NCBI RefSeq assembly: GCF_024171725.1
Contig: NZ_JAMTCG010000002.1
Span: 558,001-622,000, forward strand
DNA from: Williamsia serinedens
GTDB lineage: Bacteria > Actinomycetota > Actinomycetes > Mycobacteriales > Mycobacteriaceae
Reading direction: 5' to 3'
DNA: 64,000 bases
Shown here one piece after another: positions 33,853-41,492 of the stretch. Under the pieces are notes generated by a model. It made no database searches. It was not told the origin of the DNA and saw only the letters and a program-made list of their open reading frames with translations. Within the stretch, counting starts at the first letter, position 1. Each line of letters opens with the position of its first letter. A program made the position numbers and the translations under genes.

Positions 33853-34895
33853 GCGTCGGCCCGCGCGGTCGCGCCCACGAGCTCGAGGTCGCCGAGATCA
33901 TCCGGGAGACCGCCGACTCGGTCTCGCTCGTCCTCGACGTCCCCGACTCCCTCGCGCACCGCTTCCGGTATCACCCGGGCCAGTTCCTCACCCTGCGCGT
34001 CCCGGTGGAGGACACCGGATCTGCTGTGGCACGGTGCTATTCGATGTCCAGCTCGCCGCACCTCGACGACGACCTCATCCTCACCGTCAAGCGGGTGCCG
34101 GGTGGTCGGGCGTCGTCGTGGCTGTGCGACGAGGTGCAGGTCGGTGACCGGCTGACCGTGCTCACTCCGTCCGGGTCGTTCTTCCCCCGTGCCTTCGACG
34201 AGGACTTTCTGCTCGTCGGCGCCGGCAGCGGGATCACGCCGCTGATGTCCATCGCCACGTCGGCGTTGATGGGTGGGGTGCGGGCTGTGCGCCTGTTCTA
34301 CGCCAACCGCGACCCCGCGTCGGTGATATTCGTCGACGAGATAGCCGAACTGCAGGCGGAATTCGATGACCGGTTCAGCGTCGAGCACTGGCACGAGTCC
34401 GAGCGGGGACTTCCGTCGCCGGACGCGATGGAGGCCGAACTCGCTGCGTGGTCCGGGCACCGGGTGTGGGTGTGCGGGCCCGGGCCGTTCATGGCCGTCG
34501 TCGAGAAGGCCGCGGAGTCCGTCGGGATCCCCGCGGACCGCGTGCACACCGAGCGGTACCGGTCGCTCTCCGGCGATCCCTTCGCCGATGTCGACGTCAC
34601 CGTCGTGAACGACGACGACGACGCGCAGGTGACGGTGACCCTGCGCGGTGACACCGTCGACCTCGCCTGGCCGCGGTCCGCGACGCTCCTCGACGTCCTC
34701 CTCGCCGCCGGACACGACGCGCCGTTCTCCTGCCGCGAGGGCGAGTGCAGTTCGTGTGCGTGTCGGGTGCTCAGCGGGGACGTGACGATGCGCAAGAACG
34801 ACACCCTCGTCGACTCGGACATCGCGATGGGCCTCACCCTCGCCTGCCAGGCCGTCCCCCGCTCGGAGGAGATCACCGTCACGTTCGACTCCTGA
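33849..34895 (+). CDS. KshB/Hmp-type ferredoxin reductase (FAD, NAD, C-terminal 2Fe-2S)
   Basis: 348 residues. FNR-like FAD domain with RCYSMSSSP (RxYS), NAD domain with LLVGAGSGITPLMSI and VWVCGPGPFMAVV, then a plant-type ferredoxin domain with Cys in CREGECSSCACRV and a fourth Cys near LTLACQA. This order (FAD, NAD, 2Fe-2S) matches KshB, the reductase of 3-ketosteroid 9-alpha-hydroxylase, and other class IA-like reductases. Here it closes the diiron-oxygenase operon, so it most likely delivers NAD(P)H electrons to the AurF-like enzyme. GTG start overlaps the SDR stop. Confidence 0.92.
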   Translation: MSVGPRGRAHELEVAEIIRETADSVSLVLDVPDSLAHRFRYHPGQFLTLRVPVEDTGSAVARCYSMSSSPHLDDDLILTVKRVPGGRASSWLCDEVQVGDRLTVLTPSGSFFPRAFDEDFLLVGAGSGITPLMSIATSALMGGVRAVRLFYANRDPASVIFVDEIAELQAEFDDRFSVEHWHESERGLPSPDAMEAELAAWSGHRVWVCGPGPFMAVVEKAAESVGIPADRVHTERYRSLSGDPFADVDVTVVNDDDDAQVTVTLRGDTVDLAWPRSATLLDVLLAAGHDAPFSCREGECSSCACRVLSGDVTMRKNDTLVDSDIAMGLTLACQAVPRSEEITVTFDS

Positions 34896-34962
34896 GCAGG
34901 ACGCGTACCGTGTGAGGTGGTTATCGACTCACGGTCGAAAACCTCGACCAACGGAGCGGCTC

Positions 34963-36513
34963 ATGGACGTCGACGATCTCGTCGTGGTGGGTGCCGGCGT
35001 TGCCGGTCTGACCGCCGCACTGAACGCCGCCGAGCGCGGGATGTCGGTGACCGTCGTCGCCGGGGCCCGCGACGGTTCCGTCGCCGGGGGCACGTCGACC
35101 GCCTATGCCCAGGGCGGGATGGCCGCGGTGGCGACGGACCGGGGTGACTCGCTCGACGCGCACGTCGCGGACACCCTCGCCGCCGGCGCCGGTCACTGCG
35201 ACCCTGTCGCGGTGCGGTCGATCCTCGCCGACGGCCCCGCGGCGATCGCCGAGCTGGTCGCGCGTGGCGTCGCTTTCGACCATGACCCTGCCGGCGGTCT
35301 CGCCCGCACCCGCGAGGGTGGCCACGGTGTCCGACGGATCGTGCACGCCGGGGGTGACGCCACCGGGGCACACCTCCACGCCGCGCTGTGGTCGGCGGTC
35401 CGTCACGACGCCCGTATCGCGGTGCGTCGCGGGCTGATCCGCGACATCCCGGTGGTGGACGGACGCGCTGTCGGCGTGATCGACGACGACGGCCGCTTCG
35501 TGCCTGCGCGGTCGGTGGTGCTCGCCACCGGAGGGCTCGGGGCGCTGTGGACGGCGACCACGAACCCGCCGTCCTCGGTCGGTTCCGGGATCGCGCTCGC
35601 GCTGCGCGCCGGCGCCACCGTCGGCGACCTCGAGTTCGTGCAGTTCCACCCGACGATGCTGTTCACGCCCGGCGCGGACGGTCGGTGCCTGCTCATCACC
35701 GAGGCGCTGCGCGGGGAGGGGGCGCGACTGGTCGACGCCGACGGCACCTCGGTGACCGCCGGTGTCCACCCGCTGGGCGATCTCGCTCCCCGCGACGTCG
35801 TCGCGTCGGCGGCCCACCATGCGATGGTCGCGACCGGGGCGCCGTGCGTGTTCCTCGACGCGCGGCACGTCCCCGATCTCGTCCGTCGCTTCCCGACGGT
35901 CACCGCGGGTGTGCGCGCCGCCGGGTTCGACCCCGTCCGTGAGCTGATCCCCGTGGTCCCCGGGGCGCACTACCACTGTGGGGGCGTGCTCACCGACCTC
36001 CGCGCGCGGACCGACGTGCCCGGGTTGCTCGCGGCCGGCGAGGTCGCGCGGACCGGGTTGCACGGGGCGAACCGTCTCGCCTCGAACAGCCTCACCGAGG
36101 CGGTGGTCATGGGTCTCCGCGCCGCGGAGACGGCGTCGGAGGACCGGACGGTGTCTGCCCGGCCGTGTGTCGGCCCGACCCTCCCGGACCGTGGGATCGG
36201 GCCGTCGGCGCAGGTCATCCGAGCGGCGATGACGGCCGGTGCCGGTGTCGACCGGGACGCCCTCGGACTCCGGAACGCCCTGGACGCAGTCGTTTCCGGC
36301 GGGACGGCGGACACGGCCGACATGGCTCTGGTGGCGCGCGCGGTCGTCACCGCCGCGCTGGCGCGGACCGACAGCGTCGGCTGCCACCGCCGCTCAGATG
36401 GCATCTCACAGGGTGACAGCGACCGCGTGATCACGGCGAGGCTCGATCGCGACACCGGGGACCTCCTCGTGTCCCCGACGGTCCCCGCCGGCGACCCCGT
36501 GGCCGCTGTCTGA
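34963..36513 (+). CDS. nadB: L-aspartate oxidase NadB
   Basis: 516 residues, usual length. FAD enzyme making iminoaspartate for NAD synthesis. VVVGAGVAGLTAALNAAERG is the dinucleotide motif; GGTSTAYAQGGMAAV, the substrate site HPTMLF and REL, and the HYHCGGV and GLHGANRLASNSLTEAVV blocks are characteristic of NadB and separate it from SdhA/FrdA. Start at 34963 preferred (GGAG upstream) over an in-frame 34912. No nadA or nadC follows: instead there is a 21-bp repeat cluster. Normally nadA-nadB-nadC cluster in actinomycetes, so this may be a second, stand-alone copy. Confidence 0.92.
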   Translation: MDVDDLVVVGAGVAGLTAALNAAERGMSVTVVAGARDGSVAGGTSTAYAQGGMAAVATDRGDSLDAHVADTLAAGAGHCDPVAVRSILADGPAAIAELVARGVAFDHDPAGGLARTREGGHGVRRIVHAGGDATGAHLHAALWSAVRHDARIAVRRGLIRDIPVVDGRAVGVIDDDGRFVPARSVVLATGGLGALWTATTNPPSSVGSGIALALRAGATVGDLEFVQFHPTMLFTPGADGRCLLITEALRGEGARLVDADGTSVTAGVHPLGDLAPRDVVASAAHHAMVATGAPCVFLDARHVPDLVRRFPTVTAGVRAAGFDPVRELIPVVPGAHYHCGGVLTDLRARTDVPGLLAAGEVARTGLHGANRLASNSLTEAVVMGLRAAETASEDRTVSARPCVGPTLPDRGIGPSAQVIRAAMTAGAGVDRDALGLRNALDAVVSGGTADTADMALVARAVVTAALARTDSVGCHRRSDGISQGDSDRVITARLDRDTGDLLVSPTVPAGDPVAAV

Positions 36514-36519
36514 CCCGCC

Positions 36520-36673
36520 GCCGAGCGTGCAGTAGATCCCCACGAGCGTGCGGTAGATCCCCACGAGCGTGCGGTAGATCCCCGCGAGTGTGCAGTCGTG
36601 AGGCCGCCGCGGGATCAAGTGCACGCCCGGCGGGATCAAGTGCACGCCCGGCGGGATCAAGTGCCCGCTCGGG
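36520..36673. repeat. 21-bp repeat cluster, copy B (three to four direct and three inverted units)
   Basis: Forward units start at 36520, 36541 and 36562 (GCCGAGCGTGCAGTAGATCC + C type; second and third identical), with a degenerate fourth at 36583. Reverse-orientation units start at 36611, 36632 and 36653 (GGGATCAAGTGCACGCCCGG + C type). Fills the gap between nadB (+) and the convergent hydrolase (-). The first unit is 19/21 identical to the first unit of copy A (16345); the reverse subtype is 20/21 identical, as its complement, to the second unit there. Confidence 0.9.
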
Positions 36674-36682
36674 GCCGGTGGG

Positions 36683-37612
36683 TCAGGGACCGGGTCGTAT
36701 GACCCGTCCGACGAAGTCGACGACGGCATCACTGAAGGCGTCGTTGTCGTCGCCGGCCGCGGTGTGGCCTGCGGCGCGCAGCTCGGTGATCTCGGCGTGG
36801 GGGACGCGCTCGCGGAACGCCGACAGCACCTCGTCGGGGACGACGTCGGACAACATGCCGCGTACCAGCATGATCGGGATACGCAGACGCGCCGCCGCGT
36901 CGTCGAGGTCGTCGACGGGGATCCGAGCGACGGTCTCCGCAGAGATGACGTTCGGGTCCCAGTGCCAGTACCACCGGCCGTCGTCGCGGCGTCGCAGGTT
37001 GCGGGTCAACCCGTCGATGCTGCGCGGACGCTTCCGGTGTGGCAGGTACGCGGCGACAGCGTCGGCGGCGTCGTCGAGGGAGTCGAAACCGTCGATGCCG
37101 CTGCGCATGAACGTCCGGATCCGTCGGGTCCCGCCGCGGTCGTAGCGGGGGACGACGTCGACCAACACCAACGCCGACACCTCGTCGGGGCCCCATCTGT
37201 CGGCGACGGCGATGCCGGTCAACCCGCCCAGGCTCGCCCCGATGAGGGTGACGGGACCGCCCAGGTCGGCGATCACCCGGTGCACGTCCTCGGCGAGGAT
37301 GTCCATGTCGTAGTAGCCGTCCGGCGACCACCCGCTGTCGCCGTGGCCCCGGCAGTCCATGGAGACCACCCGGAGCCCGGACGCGGCGAGGTGATCGCCG
37401 GTCCGCTTCCACGAGTGACGGGTCTGACCGCCGCCGTGCAGGAGCAGCGCGGTGGCCGTCGGCGCCTCCGGTGGGGTCCACCGACTCCCGACGAGACCGA
37501 CATCGGCGACACCGGCGAACCGCACGGTGTCGACGATCGCGCCACTGCCGACGGCGGGGCCGTCCCCGGAGTCGTCGACCAGAGCTGTCTGCGGACGATC
37601 CCCCGTGGTCAC
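36683..37612 (-). CDS. Alpha/beta hydrolase
   Basis: 309 residues. Oxyanion HGG in LLLHGGGQTRHSW, MDCRGHGDSGW, nucleophile Ser in LIGASLGGLTG, acid in MLVRGMLSDVV and the catalytic His in RAAGHTAAGDDN. Resembles esterase/epoxide-hydrolase-like proteins of mycolata. GTG start. Soluble, no signal peptide. Divergent from the acyl-CoA dehydrogenase at 37766. Substrate unknown. Confidence 0.87.
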   Translation of the reverse strand: MTTGDRPQTALVDDSGDGPAVGSGAIVDTVRFAGVADVGLVGSRWTPPEAPTATALLLHGGGQTRHSWKRTGDHLAASGLRVVSMDCRGHGDSGWSPDGYYDMDILAEDVHRVIADLGGPVTLIGASLGGLTGIAVADRWGPDEVSALVLVDVVPRYDRGGTRRIRTFMRSGIDGFDSLDDAADAVAAYLPHRKRPRSIDGLTRNLRRRDDGRWYWHWDPNVISAETVARIPVDDLDDAAARLRIPIMLVRGMLSDVVPDEVLSAFRERVPHAEITELRAAGHTAAGDDNDAFSDAVVDFVGRVIRPGP

Positions 37613-37677
37613 CGGAACGAGCGTACGCAGCGGACCGTGGTCCAGCCGCGCGGGACCGAGCGCGAAAACTGAAACTG

Positions 37678-37704
37678 TTGTCAGAAATGCTTCGGCGCTA
37701 TAAC
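37678..37704 (+). promoter_or_regulatory. Possible promoter of the acyl-CoA dehydrogenase
   Basis: TTGTCA (37678) and TATAAC (37699) with 15 bp between, in an A/T-rich patch. Transcription would begin about 37711, right at an in-frame ATG (37712) 54 bp before the start preferred on SD evidence, so a leaderless 18-residue-longer form is conceivable. Confidence 0.35.
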
Positions 37705-37765
37705 GTCGCTTATGGCGGTCGACCCATCCGCGGCCGTGTCATGCCCCCACACAGGAGAGGTCACG

Positions 37766-38908
37766 ATGAAGCGCCTGGTCTTCGAGCCCGAACACGAGCA
37801 GTTGCGCTCTTCCGCGCGCGCCTTCGTCGAGCGCGAGGTGCTGCCACACGCCGACCAGTGGGAGGCCGACGGCATCATCGACCGCGAGGTGTTCAAGAAG
37901 GCCGGCGAGGCGGGTCTCGTGGGCCACTACATCCCGGAGGAGTACGGCGGCGCGGGGATCGACGACTTCCGGTTCAACGCCGTGATCATCGAGGAGATGA
38001 CGCGCGCCGGGTCGCGGGCGCCGGGCTTGACGTTGCAGAACGACATCGTCGGTCCCTATCTGGTGAACCTGTGCACCGACGAGCAGAAGCAGCGGTGGCT
38101 GCCCGGGTTCGCCGCCGGCGACATCATCGGCGCGATCGCGATGACCGAGCCCGGCGCGGGCAGCGACCTCGCGGGCATCAAGACCTCCGCGGTCAAGGAC
38201 GGCGACCACTGGGTCCTCAACGGGTCGAAGACGTTCATCTCCTGCGGCATCAACTCCGACCTCGTCATCGTCGTGACGCGCACCGATCCCGAGGCCGGAC
38301 ACAAGGGCTTCACGCTGCTCGCCGTCGAGCGCGGCATGGACGGGTTCTCCCGGGGGCGGAACCTGGACAAGATGGGTCAGCACGCCCAGGACACCGCCGA
38401 GCTCCACTTCGACAACGTCCGCGTGCCCGAGGCCAACGTCGTCGGGCAGGAGGGTCGCGGCTTCTACCACCTGATGCACAACCTCCCGTCCGAGCGACTG
38501 GCGATCGCGGTGGGTGCGGTCGCGACCGCGCACCAGGCGTTCGAGATGACCAAGGACTACGCGCTCGACCGCAAGGCGTTCGGCCAGTCCATCGGGTCGT
38601 TCCAGGTCAACCGTCACAAGCTGGCCGAGATCGCCACCGAGCTCGACGTCGCACGGGCATACGTCGACCGCAGCATCCAGGCCATGGTCGACGGCGAGTT
38701 GACCGCCGTCGACGCCTCGAAGGCGAAGTGGTGGACCACCGAGCTGCTCAAGCGCATCGTCGACACCTGTGTGCAGCTGCACGGCGGCTACGGCTACATG
38801 GCCGAGTACCCGATCTCGCGCCTGTACACCGACGTCCGCATCGAGACGATCTACGGCGGCACCACCGAGATCATGAAGGACATCGTGGGGCGGGACCTGG
38901 GCTTCTGA
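37766..38908 (+). CDS. Acyl-CoA dehydrogenase
   Basis: 380 residues. FAD enzyme of beta-oxidation. TEPGAGSDLAGIKT and NGSKTFISCG mark the FAD/acyl site; the C-terminal block is LHGGYGYMAEYPI ... IYGGTTEIMK. Gly replaces the MCAD-type catalytic Glu in the latter, but LPSERLAIA carries the Glu used by LCAD/IVD-type enzymes (family knowledge). ATG with ACAGGAGAGG upstream. Close paralogue of the truncated gene at 1-974. Not in an operon with other beta-oxidation genes here. Confidence 0.93.
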   Translation: MKRLVFEPEHEQLRSSARAFVEREVLPHADQWEADGIIDREVFKKAGEAGLVGHYIPEEYGGAGIDDFRFNAVIIEEMTRAGSRAPGLTLQNDIVGPYLVNLCTDEQKQRWLPGFAAGDIIGAIAMTEPGAGSDLAGIKTSAVKDGDHWVLNGSKTFISCGINSDLVIVVTRTDPEAGHKGFTLLAVERGMDGFSRGRNLDKMGQHAQDTAELHFDNVRVPEANVVGQEGRGFYHLMHNLPSERLAIAVGAVATAHQAFEMTKDYALDRKAFGQSIGSFQVNRHKLAEIATELDVARAYVDRSIQAMVDGELTAVDASKAKWWTTELLKRIVDTCVQLHGGYGYMAEYPISRLYTDVRIETIYGGTTEIMKDIVGRDLGF

Positions 38909-38974
38909 CCTCGAGGCGCCTGCGCACCCGGGAGGTTCTCACCTCCCCCTCATCGACCACTCAGGAAGATCGTG

Positions 38975-39000
38975 CATCCTGAATGCAGGAGTACGAATGT
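38975..39000. promoter_or_regulatory. Short dyad in the fadE/small-gene intergenic
   Basis: TCGTGCATCCTG and TGCAGGAGTACGA form an interrupted inverted repeat centred near 38985, in a 150-bp gap after the acyl-CoA dehydrogenase. It could be a weak terminator or a regulator site for the following small genes; no further evidence. Confidence 0.25.
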
Positions 39001-39058
39001 TCGGGTCGGGGTAGACAGCCGGACGGGGGGTTACCGGCCGGAAGGCAGGTGGCAGAGG

Positions 39059-39223
39059 GTGAGTGTTCTCCTCATCGCCGTCATCGCGACGATCGTCGTC
39101 GTGTGGGCCACGGCGGCCGTCGTGGTGTCGGTCCTCGTGGGCAGGGCCATATCTCTCGCGGAGCAGCGGGCGGCCGATGAGGCGCCGCCGCTCGACGGCC
39201 GCGTACTCGCCGACCACACCTGA
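39059..39223 (+). CDS. Small single-pass membrane protein
   Basis: 54 residues from a GTG (VSVLLIAVIATIVVVWATAA...). One hydrophobic helix of about 27 residues, then an acidic/basic tail ending ADHT. The frame is open to 38972, but no start with a ribosome site is seen there. Precedes the next + gene by 75 bp. Function unknown. Confidence 0.5.
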   Translation: MSVLLIAVIATIVVVWATAAVVVSVLVGRAISLAEQRAADEAPPLDGRVLADHT

Positions 39224-39298
39224 TCGCGCCGCCGCCATGCGCACACGGTCAGACCTCTGCGACTAGTCTGAGCGCGCGCGGGGGCGAGGGGATTGAGC

Positions 39299-39973
39299 AT
39301 GGTTCACGACGGGTGTTGGTCGACCGTCATCTGCACGGAAGCCGAACGGGCTGCCCTGGGGGAGACCAGTGTGGGCGGCTGGGTGTTGAACTGTCGTCTC
39401 AGCATCGGGCACCGCGGTGACCACGCGAGCGACGCCGAGATGGTCCCTCGGTTCGACCGCCGTCTGTGGATCCAGTGGAACGACACCGACGCGCACGCAC
39501 AGTCCCTGATCGAGCGGAACCCCTGCTCGGCGCCTGCCGTCTCGCCGTGCATGTTGTTCGAGGGTCACCCGGGAGCGCATTGGTTCGCGCCGAGCAACGG
39601 TCACGCGCCCCGCCCGGCCTCGCCGGGCCCGAGTCCATCGCCCGCGCAGCAGAGCATCGACGTCCCGCAGCGGTCCGCGGTGGACCTGGCGACCGACGTC
39701 CCGTCCATGCGCAATCGCGCGGTGCGCACGCCCGGTCTCGACGACCCTCCCGCCGTGGTGCCGCAGCAGGACCGACCCGAGCCGCAGCGACTGCCCGAGC
39801 AGCCGATGGGGCGCCATGGTGGACCGTCTCCCGACGTCGACCGTCCGCGCGCGGTCGGCCCCTCGCTGACGGACCCGGAGGTCGTCGCCGCTCTCGACGA
39901 CGTCGTCTCCGCGTTGGCGCACCTGGCCGACCTGCTCCGCGCACCGCGCGGTCGTCGGGCCAGGGAGATCTGA
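39299..39973 (+). CDS. Hypothetical protein with duplicated C-x5-H-x3-H motif
   Basis: 224 residues. The N-terminal half holds two matching segments, CRLSIGHRGDH and CMLFEGHPGAH, each Cys-x5-His-x3-His, plus further Cys in CWSTVIC and NPCS, so a small metal-binding module is possible. The rest (about 105-180) is Pro/Gln/Arg-rich and disordered, ending in a helix VVAALDDVVSALAHLADLL. ATG 39299 has GAGGGG 8 bases upstream; TTG at 39293 is an alternative. No named family recognised. Convergent with the phytanoyl-CoA dioxygenase gene. Confidence 0.6.
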   Translation: MVHDGCWSTVICTEAERAALGETSVGGWVLNCRLSIGHRGDHASDAEMVPRFDRRLWIQWNDTDAHAQSLIERNPCSAPAVSPCMLFEGHPGAHWFAPSNGHAPRPASPGPSPSPAQQSIDVPQRSAVDLATDVPSMRNRAVRTPGLDDPPAVVPQQDRPEPQRLPEQPMGRHGGPSPDVDRPRAVGPSLTDPEVVAALDDVVSALAHLADLLRAPRGRRAREI

Positions 39974-39988
39974 CGCGCGCGACGCGAT

Positions 39989-40834
39989 TCAGCGTGCGGC
40001 GTTCTTGACGAACTCCTCCACGCCCGCGGGCGGTCGTATCCCGCCGAAGTAGCCGCCGCGGACATGCCGACGCCGGGTGTCGTCGTCGGTGGCGCGTGCG
40101 GCGGAGTGCCACAGGTAGGCGTCGTGCAGCAGGATGTCGCCGGCCTCGGCGTAGACGGCCACCTCGCCGCGCACTTTCTCGAACCGCAGCGGCATGTCGA
40201 ACGGAGGTGTCCGATCGGTGCGGCCCCCGACCGGGCGTGCGGTCTCGGGGACTGCCACCCCGTTCGCGTTGCGGAACGGTGCCGGCGTGGCCCAGAGATG
40301 GCTGCCGGGAACGACTCTCAGGAATCCGTTGGCGGGGCTCGTCCCATCGACGTGGATGGTGAAGGCCGTACTCGGCCAGACGTCGAGGCTGGGTCCGGCC
40401 TGCCAGTCCGAGTGCCACCCGATCCGTGCGTAGCCGGAGTCGCGACCCGGCCGGGCGTCCTGGTAGACGACCCCGAACTGCTCGTGCTCCCGGAGCCAGC
40501 AGTCCGATCCCAGGAGCTGCCGCATCACCGCGACGAGCACCGGATCGGTCACCGCGTCCGCGACCGCCGAGGACACCTCGGACACGTACTCGACGTAGTT
40601 CACCACCCCGGTCGACGACGAGGCGTCGTCCAAGAACACCGTCGAGCCGTGCCGTCCGGCGAGTTCTCCGCTGCGCACGCGCGCCTGCGCGTCGACACAC
40701 TCGGCTTCGATCTGCCCCACGCGATCCTCGTCGAGGAGCCCGCGCAGAATCGCGTACCCGTGCATGTCGTAGAACCACAGGAGGTCGGCCGTCTCGTCGA
40801 CCCCGAAGACGCCCTCGCCATTCGCCGTACCCAT
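39989..40834 (-). CDS. Phytanoyl-CoA dioxygenase family protein (Fe(II)/2-oxoglutarate)
   Basis: 281 residues, PhyH-like. Iron ligands: His-x-Asp in IGWHSDWQAG and distal His in ILLHDAYLWHSA, with a downstream Arg (RRRHVRGGYFGG) that would hold 2-oxoglutarate. N-terminal FYDMHGYAILRGLL is the usual PhyH opening. VPGSHLWA is the conserved cupin strand. Such enzymes hydroxylate lipids or natural products; the substrate is unknown. Faces the csoR promoter on the other side. Confidence 0.87.
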   Translation of the reverse strand: MGTANGEGVFGVDETADLLWFYDMHGYAILRGLLDEDRVGQIEAECVDAQARVRSGELAGRHGSTVFLDDASSSTGVVNYVEYVSEVSSAVADAVTDPVLVAVMRQLLGSDCWLREHEQFGVVYQDARPGRDSGYARIGWHSDWQAGPSLDVWPSTAFTIHVDGTSPANGFLRVVPGSHLWATPAPFRNANGVAVPETARPVGGRTDRTPPFDMPLRFEKVRGEVAVYAEAGDILLHDAYLWHSAARATDDDTRRRHVRGGYFGGIRPPAGVEEFVKNAAR

Positions 40835-40887
40835 CCGCCGAGGTTATGGCCGGATGGGCCCTTTCGCCCGTCGAGGGCCCGGTCGCA

Positions 40888-40941
40888 TACCCCCAGGGGG
40901 TAGCCAAGACCGCCCGTCGGGCGTATACCTGGTGGGGGTAT
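40888..40941. promoter_or_regulatory. Two CsoR-type copper operators
   Basis: TACCCCCAGGGGGTA (40888-40902), a perfect palindrome with the G-tract form of CsoR boxes, and a second, ATACCTGGTGGGGGTAT (40925-40941). They precede csoR (start 40961), so CsoR represses its own operon until Cu(I) binds. Confidence 0.85.
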
Positions 40942-40960
40942 CCGATTCGGAGGAGACGTC

Positions 40961-41257
40961 GTGGACGACACGCACCAGCACGGCTACATCCAGCGCAAGG
41001 ACGACTACCTCAAACGGCTTCGTCGGATCGAGGGGCAGGCCCGCGGCCTGCAGCGCATGGTCGACGACGAGGCCTATTGCATCGACATCCTCACCCAGGT
41101 CACGGCGATGACGAAGGCCCTGCACGCCGTCAGCCTCGGGCTGCTCGAGGAACACATGAGCCACTGCGTGGTCGACGCGGCCCGCGAGGACCACGAACTC
41201 GGCCAGGCCAAGGTCACCGAGGCGATGGACGCCATCACGCGCCTCGTCCGGTCCTGA
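40961..41257 (+). CDS. csoR: Copper-sensing repressor CsoR
   Basis: 98 residues. CsoR/RcnR fold: YLKRLRRIEGQARGLQRMV, Cu(I) ligands Cys in AYCIDIL and His/Cys in EEHMSHCVVD (C-x-H-x3-C arrangement of CsoR). GTG start with GGAGGAG upstream. First gene of csoR-copZ-copA under the two G-tract operators. Confidence 0.93.
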   Translation: MDDTHQHGYIQRKDDYLKRLRRIEGQARGLQRMVDDEAYCIDILTQVTAMTKALHAVSLGLLEEHMSHCVVDAAREDHELGQAKVTEAMDAITRLVRS

Positions 41258-41285
41258 CACCCATCCGCCCCAGGAAGGAACCACC

Positions 41286-41492
41286 ATGTCCGTCAGCACC
41301 TACACCGTCACCGGCATGACCTGCGAGCACTGCGTGCGCGCCGTCACCGAGGAGGTCTCGCAGATCCCGGGCGTCACCGATGTCGAGGTCGATCTCGCGT
41401 CGGGGGGTCTGACCGTCCACGCCGACGCCGAGCCGGATCGGACCGCGGTCGCGGCCGCGGTCGACGAGGCGGGCTACGAGCTGGGGTCATGA
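41286..41492 (+). CDS. copZ: Copper chaperone CopZ
   Basis: 68 residues, one HMA domain with the metal motif GMTCEHC (M-x-C-x2-C) near residue 12. Cytosolic Cu(I) carrier handing copper to CopA, whose ATG overlaps this stop (ATGA). AGGAAGGAA before ATG. Confidence 0.93.
   Translation: MSVSTYTVTGMTCEHCVRAVTEEVSQIPGVTDVEVDLASGGLTVHADAEPDRTAVAAAVDEAGYELGS

Noticed and set aside
36520-36673. CRISPR array
   Set aside because: Units are contiguous with no spacers, occur in both orientations, and no cas genes are near.
36406-36732. Frame with seven-residue repeats (VGIYRTL, VHLIPPG) as a repeat protein
   Set aside because: The repeats are a consequence of the 21-bp non-coding unit being a multiple of three; no ribosome site, and it overlaps nadB.
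37671-37684. KstR box before the second acyl-CoA dehydrogenase
   Set aside because: TGAAACTGTTGTCA has AAC but not the spaced GTT of the consensus; only an imperfect dyad.
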